A DNA stretch of 10,577 nucleotides from Lachnospiraceae bacterium (GCA_014804185.1 JAAVAG010000018.1:1-10577), one strand, 5' to 3'; positions 1 through 7,749 are shown, counted from the stretch's first letter. Numbers and translations: made by a program. Notes: generated by a model not told the origin, from the letters alone.

Positions 1-525
1 CGTGGAATAGATTCCCTGACCCAATATGGCCATGGATGCCTGCGGAATCGCCGTTCCAATCAACTGGATCGAAAGCGCGTCCTGTGCTGTCACAAACATC
101 ATCAGCCTGGGGATCATCGTCACCGGTGTAGGGATAATAAACGCCAAAATAATCATCACAAACCAAAGATTCTTAAACTTGAATTCATACCTGGAGAGCG
201 CATACCCTGTCAGAGCGGACACCAGTGTCTGTGCCAGCGCCAGTCCCCCCGCCCACAGTATCGTATTGCGCAATGTGGAACCCAGTTTCATTACCTGGCT
301 TGCCACACTCAGATTATTCAACGAGAATGTCTTAGGCACCCATGTCACGGATGGATCTACGATATCGTCCGGTGACATAAACGTCTTGGCGATAATCTCA
401 AAGATCGGCTCCAGGTAGATAAACCCTACACAGATCAGGATAAAATAAATCGCTATTTTGATAATCAGGTTTCTCCACCACTTAAAGTCATGTTTCTTCT
501 TTACTGCTTTCGCTTTTCCTTTCAT
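1..525 (-). CDS. Carbohydrate ABC transporter permease, MalG/UgpE type (second pair), 3'-partial
   Basis: N-terminal 175 residues of a MalG-type permease that runs off the left edge with no stop codon. It should pair with the MalF-type subunit encoded 13 nt upstream. The start at 525 (M-K-G-K-A-K-A-V-K-K-K) is preceded by AAGGGGGTGG, giving a good start context. Visible features are a basic N-terminus, a first membrane segment at about residues 19-38, an extracytoplasmic stretch with 'VPKTFSLNNL' (63-72), a second segment at about 86-110 with 'LRNTILWAGG', the short cytoplasmic loop 'GYALSRYEFKFKN' (107-119) typical of MalG-like subunits, and a third segment at about 119-139 followed by 'PTPVTMIPRLMMF'. 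The ATPase-docking EAA loop would lie beyond the edge and cannot be assessed. Family assignment is firm. A full-length protein would have about 280-310 aa, so roughly 100-130 residues are missing. Confidence 0.9.
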   Translation of the reverse strand, partial: MKGKAKAVKKKHDFKWWRNLIIKIAIYFILICVGFIYLEPIFEIIAKTFMSPDDIVDPSVTWVPKTFSLNNLSVASQVMKLGSTLRNTILWAGGLALAQTLVSALTGYALSRYEFKFKNLWFVMIILAFIIPTPVTMIPRLMMFVTAQDALSIQLIGTAIPQASMAILGQGIYST

Positions 526-530
526 AGCCG

Positions 531-540
531 CCACCCCCTT
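531..540 (-). promoter_or_regulatory. Ribosome binding site of second MalG-type permease
   Basis: AAGGGGGTGG on the minus strand, a one-base departure from AAGGAGGTGG, with its G-run 8 nt before the ATG at 525. It overlaps the TAA stop (539-541) of the upstream permease and supports the chosen start. Confidence 0.75.
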
Positions 541-1462
541 ACCAGATATCTCTTCTCTTGGGCTGCCGATCCTTAAAAATCAGGAACGCCAGTCCGATGA
601 CAATCAGAACCAGGATACAGTAAATCCATGAATAGGTGGCCGCAAATCCAAGCCCGCCGCTGGTATTATCCGTGGCCGTCTTAATCAGTGAGTAAATTGC
701 GCTGGTGTCATAGGTTCCCAACTGTGCGATGGTAAAAATGACGGCAACTAACGCCGTGGGCTTTATCATGGGAATCGTAATCTTCCAGAGAATCTGCCAC
801 TCGTTGGCCATATCGATCTTGGCTGCCTCGTACAGGGAAGTATTGATCCGCTGCAGTCCGCTGACAAACAGGACAATGGGAATTCCCGTAAACCACAGGA
901 TCATGGTCAGCTGGTCAAATATCCCCTCCATAAACACGGCTACACGGGGAGAGTAGCTACGGATCATATCCAGAATAAACACACCCTCATACCCGTTGTA
1001 CATCCCCTGAGCCGCCTGCACCGTCTCATTGGCCGTGTCCAGAATCTGACCCATGACGGGGCCGGACATAATGATCACGGGAAGGAAATAGATCGTGCGC
1101 ATCAGCCCTTTTCCAACCTCAATCTTGTTCAGTAGATAAGCCATGACAAAGGATACCACCAGGATGACAAAAGTATAAGGAATCACCATTCCCAGGAAAG
1201 ACAGCAGCGCCGGGACAAACTCCGTATTGCGGAAAAAGGCCGTATAATAATTATCCCATCCTGTATAGGAAATGGCATAGCCTGTGACATTGGTACTGAC
1301 ATTACAAAAGCTCAGGACAAGTGTCGCAATAAACGGAATAAAGGTAAAGATCAAAAAACCTATAATCCATGGGGCCATGAAAGCATAGCCAAGCCGGTTC
1401 TGACGCTTCTCATATCCTTTCGTGCGCCCTCCCTTGGTGCGTTTTGTTTTCTTCTCAGCCAC
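539..1462 (-). CDS. Carbohydrate ABC transporter permease, MalF/UgpA type (second pair)
   Basis: Membrane subunit of a second carbohydrate importer in the same operon. It has 307 aa, of normal length, and starts with GTG at 1462: AAGGAG lies 9 nt upstream, whereas the nearby ATG at 1469 opens a frame that stops after four codons. The N-terminus is strongly basic for the first 23 residues. Hydrophobic segments lie near 28-51, 86-112, 121-141, 183-204, 234-252 and 276-296. The EAA loop is present as E212-A-A-K-I-D, but the usual glycine after the aspartate is Met218. The rest of the loop is conserved ('KITIPMIKP', 227-235). The segment between membrane spans 3 and 4 (about 142-182) is longer than in the first-pair MalF protein. 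The gene begins 6 nt after the DUF5696-like gene and ends 13 nt before its MalG-type partner. It is not a close copy of the first-pair permease, so the two pairs probably differ in substrate. Confidence 0.92.
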   Translation of the reverse strand: MAEKKTKRTKGGRTKGYEKRQNRLGYAFMAPWIIGFLIFTFIPFIATLVLSFCNVSTNVTGYAISYTGWDNYYTAFFRNTEFVPALLSFLGMVIPYTFVILVVSFVMAYLLNKIEVGKGLMRTIYFLPVIIMSGPVMGQILDTANETVQAAQGMYNGYEGVFILDMIRSYSPRVAVFMEGIFDQLTMILWFTGIPIVLFVSGLQRINTSLYEAAKIDMANEWQILWKITIPMIKPTALVAVIFTIAQLGTYDTSAIYSLIKTATDNTSGGLGFAATYSWIYCILVLIVIGLAFLIFKDRQPKRRDIW

Positions 1463-1468
1463 TGCCCA

Positions 1469-3877
1469 TCACTCCTTTCCCACAACTGCGGCGCTCTCGG
1501 GCGCGACAGTCGTTCCCTGATATGTCACCTCATGCTCCGTATAGTTGATGATGATCTGTTTGCTCACTCCATCTTTCTGATAGCTGTTGATCACCACACC
1601 ATCCTCCGGAACATAGCGGTTCGTCCACTCAAATCCCTGTACCTGACTGAGCACGGAATTGATTTGACCATATATATCCACTATCATATCCTCATACAAT
1701 GTGTACTCCGTGGAATAGTAATTGGCCAGAAAAGTGTCGCCCAGCTTATAGGAAGGCTCCCTGGACAGTATAAAGGAAGGAGAAACATTGTAATCAATCA
1801 TTCTCAAAACACAGTCCTGGGTGTAGAAAGAGAAGTTGGCATATGGCGCATATATCTCCATCGTGCCGTGAAGCACCATCTCCAGGAAAGGCACCGTATC
1901 TGTCTCAAAGACAAACTGGGAATTTCCTACAGGAGCCTGCAGATAACGATCCGTGTACTTCCACAGATACATATTGGGCTTCTCCAGGTTCAGCTTCTGT
2001 TCCTGTCCGATCTCCTCCAAAGCATTTCTGTACAGTTCAATACTCTCCGTCAGGCTGGTAACTACCCCGTCCCTGTTCCAGTTGGACGTGAGCACATGGG
2101 GCATCTCCGTCAGCGTAAGGCTGTTGGAAAAATCGCCCGCCTTATCGGCCAGTTCTTTTGTCCAGGACGCCACTTTCTCAGGCGTGGCGTAACTGAACAG
2201 CGAGATGGGCACATTCTCCGGGAGAATCGCCGCTTTGTCAATGCTCAGATACCAGTTGCTGATACACTTCACCGCCGTATTCGAATAATTCAGCATCTTC
2301 TTGTTGACCGTGATGGTATCCCGGGACAGGGAAATATCCACTCCCCGCTCCGCAAAATCTTTGATCAGGTTTTTAAAGTCGCTCTTGCTTCCGATGGAAC
2401 CGGTAAAATTCAATTTATAAGGCTTGGAAAGGCTTTCTCCCTTCTTCTGCCATCCGATCAGGCCCGAGTTGATATTGGTGATCCCTCTGGCCATCACCTG
2501 ATTCAGAATTTCCTCCACATCCTCCGTCCTGGTCGTCACAACCTGGGTATTTCCCACGATGCCGCTCTTGGCGTCTCCCATGACAAAATCCAGCCGGATG
2601 GGAATATCCCCCTGAGAAGGCTCCATCAGGGTCAGTTCCCCTTTGTCAATCAGATACTCCCTGTAAACTCTTGCCATGCCCACATAATCCGCTGAGGGCG
2701 TGCCGTCGCTGCCGTCTCCGAACAGGAACGCATACGTCATGTCGATATCATAGTGGAAAACATCATCCATCTGGTTAAAAAATCCACTGCCCTGCTCATC
2801 ATAGATCTGAAAATAATTGACGTTCAGTTCAAATCTTGGATAAGCCCATGTATAGGTAGTAGACCTGGTGCCATCCGGATTGACGATGATATCCATGTAC
2901 TCCGCGCCCTCATTGGCCCAGGCGGCAAACGCCATCTGACCGTTGCCATGGGCAATGCCGAACACCGGCATCACCGGATCCTTCACCGGCACATCATCAT
3001 AATAAGCAAAGCTGTAGTTTGTCTCCGTGGCATAGTCCCTGCCATATACATCTCCCTCATAGGGGTTGTACACGGCGGTATTGTGTACAAACCGAATCAG
3101 GCTGCCGCTGCCGTCAGGAACCAGCACATAGCCCGGCACCCGGTAATTATCCACTTTTTCCCACTCCATAGTGTCCGGATTCATCACGTTCATGCGGCCG
3201 CCGCTGGCTCCCAGAAAAGGAGTGAGTTCCACAGCCGCCAGCTTGCTGATATCGCTGCCCGACATCTCCGCACTGGGAATAAAATAGTCGATGCTTTCTT
3301 CGCCCAATGTGATATACACATTCATCGAGACCTCCGGATCCTTAAACCGGACCTCCAGGCAATATTTTCCGTCCGCAACCTTGCTCAGGCTGGATTCCGC
3401 ATCTTTCTCCGAGGCGGAAGAAATATACTTGACCTTGTCGCTGTCATAGTATTCCACCGTGATCAGCGAGTTGGCAATGCCTACATAGGTGGTGTTCAGA
3501 TCATCGGCATAACTCTCCGCCGCAGCCAGAATCTCCTGCTCAGAGGCGCCCGCTTTCTCCAAATCCTTTACCGCATCCTTTACATCCCCGGAGAAAGGCA
3601 GATCCGCTCCGGTCTTGATACAGTATCCGGTCTGCTTATCCACAACGGCAAAGATGTCTCTGTCTTCCCGCCAATAATATTTTACAGTGCCCGTCTCCAG
3701 CAAAAGTTCATAATCCGCATATTCCTCTTCCGTATGCTCCGCCTTCTCGGGTGCAACCTTTGTATCGCGGTTGGTGGGTACATATGCCTGGGCATGTATG
3801 GAGACCGAGCCCAGCACGACAGCCATGATAAGCGCCGCAGCCATTACTTTATTTCGCTTTATTTTCCTATAAAACAT
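1469..3877 (-). CDS. Secreted DUF5696-like protein, putative glycoside-hydrolase-type barrel
   Basis: An 802-aa exported protein that I recognise as resembling the DUF5696 group; its activity is not established. Residues 1-31 are a signal peptide: basic start, hydrophobic 'MAAALIMAVVLGSV', and an A-Q-A cleavage site before Y32. Residues about 55-400 are beta-rich, with 'VPDGSGSLIRF' at 253-263, in the manner of the beta-sandwich that precedes the barrel in several glycosidase families. Residues about 425-740 alternate strands and helices as in a (beta/alpha)8 barrel: 'IRLDFVMGD' (427-435), 'GITNINSGLIGWQKKG' (465-480), 'GVDISLSRD' (512-520), 'LTEMPHVL' (589-596), 'FVFETDTVPF' (655-664). The end (about 758-799) is a small beta domain with 'IIINYTEHEV'. 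Acidic candidates for catalysis include D430, D435, E591, E658 and D660. The ATG at 3877 has AAGGAG 10 nt upstream and lies inside the preceding gene. The enzyme role is inferred from fold-like pattern and context; a non-catalytic binding role remains possible. Confidence 0.78.
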   Translation of the reverse strand: MFYRKIKRNKVMAAALIMAVVLGSVSIHAQAYVPTNRDTKVAPEKAEHTEEEYADYELLLETGTVKYYWREDRDIFAVVDKQTGYCIKTGADLPFSGDVKDAVKDLEKAGASEQEILAAAESYADDLNTTYVGIANSLITVEYYDSDKVKYISSASEKDAESSLSKVADGKYCLEVRFKDPEVSMNVYITLGEESIDYFIPSAEMSGSDISKLAAVELTPFLGASGGRMNVMNPDTMEWEKVDNYRVPGYVLVPDGSGSLIRFVHNTAVYNPYEGDVYGRDYATETNYSFAYYDDVPVKDPVMPVFGIAHGNGQMAFAAWANEGAEYMDIIVNPDGTRSTTYTWAYPRFELNVNYFQIYDEQGSGFFNQMDDVFHYDIDMTYAFLFGDGSDGTPSADYVGMARVYREYLIDKGELTLMEPSQGDIPIRLDFVMGDAKSGIVGNTQVVTTRTEDVEEILNQVMARGITNINSGLIGWQKKGESLSKPYKLNFTGSIGSKSDFKNLIKDFAERGVDISLSRDTITVNKKMLNYSNTAVKCISNWYLSIDKAAILPENVPISLFSYATPEKVASWTKELADKAGDFSNSLTLTEMPHVLTSNWNRDGVVTSLTESIELYRNALEEIGQEQKLNLEKPNMYLWKYTDRYLQAPVGNSQFVFETDTVPFLEMVLHGTMEIYAPYANFSFYTQDCVLRMIDYNVSPSFILSREPSYKLGDTFLANYYSTEYTLYEDMIVDIYGQINSVLSQVQGFEWTNRYVPEDGVVINSYQKDGVSKQIIINYTEHEVTYQGTTVAPESAAVVGKE
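1472..1477 (-). promoter_or_regulatory. Ribosome binding site that sets the GTG start of the second MalF-type permease
   Basis: AAGGAG on the minus strand, 9 nt before GTG at 1462 and overlapping the last codons and TGA of the DUF5696-like gene. A competing ATG at 1469 is only 2 nt from the site and out of frame, so GTG is favoured. Confidence 0.8.
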
Positions 3878-5909
3878 TCTGGACTAACTCCTTTCCGACG
3901 GCAGCAAGGAACGTATACAGGCTGTTCCACATAATGGAAATGATAACGCCTATCACCGCTATAATGATCATAAATACCGCCGTCAAAATAATACTTTTTA
4001 CAGTCTCTCCAAAAGTATAGTCGTGCACTGTCTGCAATCCTATAAATATGGTAATAACGCTCCATACAATCCCGATCAGCAGCACCAGAGTCAGCAAAAA
4101 TGCCTCATTGTAAGTCAGCACATAGGACACACATGTCACGACAAGCAACGCTATCATGGCCGGCATCATACCATAGGCAGGAATCATGAAAATCTGTTTA
4201 AAAGTACCATCCCCGTCATTGATGCTGGTCACAAGGTAATTACAGATAATAAACAGCCCCAGCAGGACAAAAAAGCCCAGGACAATGGATCCAATATCCA
4301 TATTCTCCACCTTGGTGGTCTGATAGATAAATCCTTTTACCGTCTTGTATGCCATGAAATCAATAAAGAACAGAATGTATATCACCGCAGCCGAGACCAC
4401 AGAGCCTTGTCTGTACTTACGGATCTCATAATAATTATCCATAGGACGCCTGGGCGTCTTAAGCGCGTAAAGGATATCCTTCCATATCGGCAGTTGGCCC
4501 GTCTTTTCCTTAATCTGCCGCCGCGCCTTCTCCAGATGTCCGCCGCGTTTCCGGTCAACCACCTTGATGATCTTCCAAACTACCAGCAGCCCGATGACGA
4601 TTCCCAGGATCGGTCCCATCCATTTCTGGATCCACTTATTTCGAACCTCCCAGAAAGACTGAGAGTAATAATCCTTATTGTTGGCCACCTGGAAGTGCTC
4701 CAGAGACTCCTCGTATTCCTCCGCGTGGAGATAAGCTTTGCCCACGCCGTTGTGAGCCAGCACGGACATCTGGTTCATTCTCAGCACTTCATTCCATTTT
4801 GCCATGGCCTCATCGTAAAGTCCGCTCTCATACAGATCCATAGCCGTGTAGACCGTCTGGGCATACTCCGTAGGCTTGAACGACTGCAGATATCCCTTGA
4901 TGCCGTCCACGGCCCAGATATTGCCGTTCATATCCACCGCGACAGAGGGCAGACTGGCAAACAGTCCCACAATGTCCACCGTGGTCACATAGGATCCTAT
5001 TTCAAAAATTTCTTCTCCGTTTTTGGAATAAACATTGATATAGCCCGCTGCGGAACAGGTATAAATCAAACCTCTGCTGTCCACATACACATCCGTCAGA
5101 TCGTCGAAGGACCACACATTTGTCTTGAACATATTCCCACCGTTGGTACTGTGCTTTTTCATACCGTTACGATGGGTGCCGCTGGTGGCCGTGTAGACAA
5201 TTCCTTCCCTGTCCACAAACACATTCGTGAACACCGTGGGATTAATATCCACCAGATGCGCCAGCTGATCCCTGGTAAAGAGGAGCTGCTGCAGCCTCTG
5301 GGAAAATGTCAGATCCGCGTCATTCACCGCAAAGTAGCCCAGGAATTCACCGGTCTTGGCCAGCTGGATGACGCCGTTATAAACACCTTCACCGATCAGA
5401 TATACATTACCGCCTCCGTCTACCGCCACACGCTTGGGCTCATAGTTGGTATCCGCGAAAATAGGAGCGTCGGGTCTGGTCAGCTTGCCAATCTGGTTAA
5501 AGTTCTTATCATAGATCAGAACCGCCTTTGCCGCCGTATCCGCCACATAGATATCGCCCTCCACCGTCACATAAACGCCTCTTGGGTTCGCCAGATCACC
5601 GCCCTCCAGAATGCCGGCTATCTGACCGCTTTCGATATCATACTTGACGATGCGCTTGTTTCCGGTGTCCGCCACGTACAGCATATTGTCTTCGTCGATA
5701 TACAAATCCTCCGGCGAGGAAAGCCCCAGCTCCGTGATCGTCTTATCCGGCAGATAGGCATCCTGCGTGCGCTCCCAGTTAGAATCTTCGTCCGCGGCAT
5801 AAGTGTAAGAGGTAGCCTGGCTCGCGCTCACCTGCATTGGCATCTGCAGCGCCGCAAGCGCCACAGCCGAAAGACATAGAATTTTTTGAATTAAGTTATT
5901 TTTTTTCAT
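3867..5909 (-). CDS. Secreted NHL beta-propeller / TPR-like / YIP1-type membrane protein
   Basis: A 680-aa membrane protein of unknown function whose architecture suggests an extracellular sensor, scaffold or glycan-interacting part of the transport cluster. Residues 1-30 form a signal peptide (basic 'MKKNN', hydrophobic 'ILCLSAVALAAL', likely cut near V-S-A). Residues about 55-345 hold roughly six NHL-type repeats, clearest at 62-91 ('EDLYIDEDNMLYVADTGNKR'), 107-134, 158-190, 226-250, 270-297 and 320-345. Residues about 351-413 form two TPR-like helical hairpins ('LYESGLYDEAMAKWNEVL', 'GKAYLHAEEYEESLEHF'). A membrane segment at 431-450 is followed by a basic loop (452-500, many K/R) that should be cytoplasmic. 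Five further hydrophobic segments, about 503-525, 539-561, 580-600, 603-625 and 637-660, resemble a YIP1 domain. The start has a doubled GGAG site 7 nt away. The 3' end overlaps the DUF5696-like gene by 11 nt, so the two are probably coupled. Domain calls come from reading, not a profile search. Confidence 0.82.
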   Translation of the reverse strand: MKKNNLIQKILCLSAVALAALQMPMQVSASQATSYTYAADEDSNWERTQDAYLPDKTITELGLSSPEDLYIDEDNMLYVADTGNKRIVKYDIESGQIAGILEGGDLANPRGVYVTVEGDIYVADTAAKAVLIYDKNFNQIGKLTRPDAPIFADTNYEPKRVAVDGGGNVYLIGEGVYNGVIQLAKTGEFLGYFAVNDADLTFSQRLQQLLFTRDQLAHLVDINPTVFTNVFVDREGIVYTATSGTHRNGMKKHSTNGGNMFKTNVWSFDDLTDVYVDSRGLIYTCSAAGYINVYSKNGEEIFEIGSYVTTVDIVGLFASLPSVAVDMNGNIWAVDGIKGYLQSFKPTEYAQTVYTAMDLYESGLYDEAMAKWNEVLRMNQMSVLAHNGVGKAYLHAEEYEESLEHFQVANNKDYYSQSFWEVRNKWIQKWMGPILGIVIGLLVVWKIIKVVDRKRGGHLEKARRQIKEKTGQLPIWKDILYALKTPRRPMDNYYEIRKYRQGSVVSAAVIYILFFIDFMAYKTVKGFIYQTTKVENMDIGSIVLGFFVLLGLFIICNYLVTSINDGDGTFKQIFMIPAYGMMPAMIALLVVTCVSYVLTYNEAFLLTLVLLIGIVWSVITIFIGLQTVHDYTFGETVKSIILTAVFMIIIAVIGVIISIMWNSLYTFLAAVGKELVQNVL
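3888..3893 (-). promoter_or_regulatory. Ribosome binding site of the DUF5696-like gene, inside the NHL/YIP1 gene
   Basis: AAGGAG on the minus strand, 10 nt before the ATG at 3877. It lies within the final codons of the upstream frame, encoding part of K-E-L, so the two genes overlap and are likely translationally coupled. Confidence 0.82.
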
Positions 5910-5916
5910 TGTCTCT

Positions 5917-5926
5917 CTCCTCTCCT
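5917..5926 (-). promoter_or_regulatory. Ribosome binding site of the NHL/YIP1 gene (doubled GGAG)
   Basis: AGGAGAGGAG on the minus strand, 7 nt before the ATG at 5909. The two GGAG cores offer alternative pairing registers. The site overlaps the TAG stop (5925-5927) of the MalG-type gene. Confidence 0.8.
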
Positions 5927-6815
5927 ACTTGATACCGGAATGACTCATCGTGTTCATAACCTGAGACTGCATGCAGATAAAGATAATAAGGTTCGGCAGG
6001 AACAACAGCACCGATGCCGCCGCGGTCATGCCCGCCGCCGCCACCGTATTGTTGGTGGACAGTGAGTTCAGGTAATAAGCAAGAGTACGCATAGTATCAT
6101 TGTTCACATAATTATTGGAAGCCTCCGTCGCCATCCATACCTGCTGGAACGTAAGTACAATGGAAGTAGCCAGAGCGGGACGAATCAGAGGAGTGATGAT
6201 TTTCCTTATGATGGTCCACTCCCGGGCGCCGTCCATCACAGCCGCCTCGATCAGGGCGTCCGGAATCTGGTCTGTGAACTGCTTAACCAGAAACAGTCCC
6301 ACCGGCATGGCCGCCAGGGGCAGCACATGCACCAGCCATGTATCCGTGAGGTGCAGGTTGGTGATCACCAGATATCTGGAGATGGCAACAGCCGTGGGCA
6401 CGAACATCAGCGCCAGCTGATTGATCTCAAAGAGCGTGGCCTTACCCTTGAAATTCTTTTTGGCAAAGGTGTAAGCACCCAGAATCGTGACCACAAGGTT
6501 CAGCACCACCGTCATCAGCGTCACCAGCACGGAGTTAAGCAGATAACGGAGCATAGGCACTCCGGTCGTGCTGGAGAGCGCAAACAGATTCTTGAAGTTG
6601 CTCATGGTCGGGTTGTGCGCTATGATATGAGGCGGGAACGCAAACAATTCGCCCAGCGGCATAAACGCACGGTTGATCAGCATGACCACCGGCAGTATCA
6701 TAAACGCAGCCAGCGGAATCAATATCGCGTAAAATTTTATCTGTCCCCTGGAAAAATGTCTGGGGTTGATGCGGGACCCTTGGAAGTCGCCGCGTTTTGC
6801 TTTCTTCTTTTTCAT
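5925..6815 (-). CDS. Carbohydrate ABC transporter permease, MalG/UgpE type (first pair)
   Basis: Second membrane subunit of the importer, expected to form a heterodimer with the MalF-type protein encoded just upstream. It has 296 aa, a usual length. A very basic N-terminus (M-K-K-K-K-A-K-R) is followed by a first membrane segment at about residues 27-49. The extracytoplasmic part has the usual MalG-like shape, with 'TMSNFKNLF' near 70-78 and 'YLLNSVLVT' near 91-99. Further membrane segments lie near 92-116, 132-150, 158-178, 210-230 and 261-282. The EAA loop is canonical: E190-A-A, V-M-D-G196, then 'KIITPLIRP'. The ATG at 6815 lies 7 nt from an AGGAGG whose last bases touch the stop codon of the preceding gene. 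The gap to that gene is 13 nt and to the next gene 15 nt. Confidence in family and role is high; the substrate is unknown. Confidence 0.94.
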   Translation of the reverse strand: MKKKKAKRGDFQGSRINPRHFSRGQIKFYAILIPLAAFMILPVVMLINRAFMPLGELFAFPPHIIAHNPTMSNFKNLFALSSTTGVPMLRYLLNSVLVTLMTVVLNLVVTILGAYTFAKKNFKGKATLFEINQLALMFVPTAVAISRYLVITNLHLTDTWLVHVLPLAAMPVGLFLVKQFTDQIPDALIEAAVMDGAREWTIIRKIITPLIRPALATSIVLTFQQVWMATEASNNYVNNDTMRTLAYYLNSLSTNNTVAAAGMTAAASVLLFLPNLIIFICMQSQVMNTMSHSGIK

Positions 6816-6822
6816 CGCTGCC

Positions 6823-6828
6823 CCTCCT
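6823..6828 (-). promoter_or_regulatory. Ribosome binding site of first MalG-type permease
   Basis: AGGAGG on the minus strand, 7 nt before the ATG at 6815 and directly adjoining the TAG stop of the upstream permease (6829-6831). Placed so that a terminating ribosome could re-initiate. Confidence 0.85.
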
Positions 6829-7749
6829 CTAGTCGTTGTCGCCGAACAGTCTTCCGGCTACTTTGTTAAACGCGTACACCACCAGCAGAAGCACCACGGA
6901 GATCGCCGCCGCATAACCCATCTCATAACGCAGGAAACCATAGTCGTCAATATGGTTCGTGATCAGCTGTCCGGAATAGTTAGGCGTGGGATTGGCTCCG
7001 CTCAGCGTAACGCCGATCCATCCCATGTTAAATGCATTTACAATAGCCATAACCGCGCCGAAGAACATCTGCGGTTTCATAGAGGGCACCGTTATATAGA
7101 TAATCTCCTGAAAACGATTGCGTATTCCATCCACATATGCCGCCTCATACAACTCCTGATCAATGTTCAGAATACCGGATATCATGGACAGGAAACCAAT
7201 ACCCATGGCCGACCACAGCGACACAATGATCATGATTAACATGAAATAATCGCTGGTCAGCAAAAACTGAATCGGTGTGTCGATCAGTCCCATACGCAGC
7301 AGCACACTGTTAAGCAGACCGGACTGGTCGCCGGAAAAGATTGTCTTCCAGATTACGCCGATAAACACGCTGCCCAGCATGGACGGCGTATAGATGCACA
7401 GGGCCAGGATAGTCCTGGGGATGGGCTGTATCTGGGCCAGCATCCAGGCCAGAAGGAAAGAGATTACATACCCCCCCGGTCCCACAATCAGAGCGTATAG
7501 AAAGGTATTGGGCAGCACATATTTCAGAAATACCTCATCCTGCGTAAACAGAGTGATATAATTCAGCAGTCCGGTAAAAGTGGGCTCATTAATCACGTCA
7601 AAGTATGTAAAGGACAGGCCCATGGCAATCAGCACCGGAACCAGAATAAAGGTAGAAAACAGTATGATATAGGGCAAAAGCATCAGATATGCTTTCCCAT
7701 CCTCCTTGCTGAACAGCTTTCTCTTTTTCCCTGTCGTCACTTGGCGCAT
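6829..7749 (-). CDS. Carbohydrate ABC transporter permease, MalF/UgpA type (first pair)
   Basis: One of the two membrane subunits of a carbohydrate importer, spanning the cytoplasmic membrane. It has 306 aa, normal for MalF-type subunits lacking the extra MalF periplasmic loop. A basic N-terminus (residues 1-19) precedes about six hydrophobic segments, near residues 21-47, 80-106, 114-138, 168-192, 227-246 and 277-297. The ATPase-docking EAA loop is intact: E202-A-A, then V-D-G208, and 'ITVPSMKP' at 219-226. The ATG at 7749 is chosen because a near-perfect ribosome binding site lies 9 nt upstream. The start overlaps the end of the solute-binding protein gene by 13 nt, which suggests translational coupling and that the two products work together. 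The MalG-type partner begins 13 nt downstream. No ATPase gene is seen, so a shared ATPase from elsewhere is inferred. The substrate cannot be stated beyond a probable sugar, oligosaccharide or glycoside. Confidence 0.93.
   Translation of the reverse strand: MRQVTTGKKRKLFSKEDGKAYLMLLPYIILFSTFILVPVLIAMGLSFTYFDVINEPTFTGLLNYITLFTQDEVFLKYVLPNTFLYALIVGPGGYVISFLLAWMLAQIQPIPRTILALCIYTPSMLGSVFIGVIWKTIFSGDQSGLLNSVLLRMGLIDTPIQFLLTSDYFMLIMIIVSLWSAMGIGFLSMISGILNIDQELYEAAYVDGIRNRFQEIIYITVPSMKPQMFFGAVMAIVNAFNMGWIGVTLSGANPTPNYSGQLITNHIDDYGFLRYEMGYAAAISVVLLLVVYAFNKVAGRLFGDND

Noticed and set aside
26..418. 130-codon open frame on the plus strand at the left edge
   Set aside because: Antisense to the partial MalG-type permease, whose minus-strand reading shows the expected membrane segments and loop.
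1467..1469. ATG at 1469 as start of the second MalF-type permease
   Set aside because: It is out of frame and meets a stop after four codons, and it sits too close to the ribosome binding site; GTG at 1462 fits.
1532..2695. 387-codon open frame on the plus strand
   Set aside because: Another antisense shadow of the DUF5696-like gene, with biased composition and no start context.
2753..3934. 393-codon open frame on the plus strand
   Set aside because: Antisense to the DUF5696-like gene; its translation is low-complexity in character (many I, H, R) without domain features. The minus-strand gene has a signal peptide, start site and operon position.
4023..5879. 618-codon open frame on the plus strand
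   Set aside because: It lies wholly antisense to the NHL/YIP1 gene, gives a histidine- and arginine-rich translation with no recognisable domain, and has no ribosome binding site I could identify. It arises because the true gene uses few codons whose complement is a stop.
5910..5924. Possible promoter or terminator between the MalG-type and NHL/YIP1 genes
   Set aside because: The gap is only 15 nt and is filled by the ribosome binding site; no hairpin or promoter elements can be supported here or in the other gaps.
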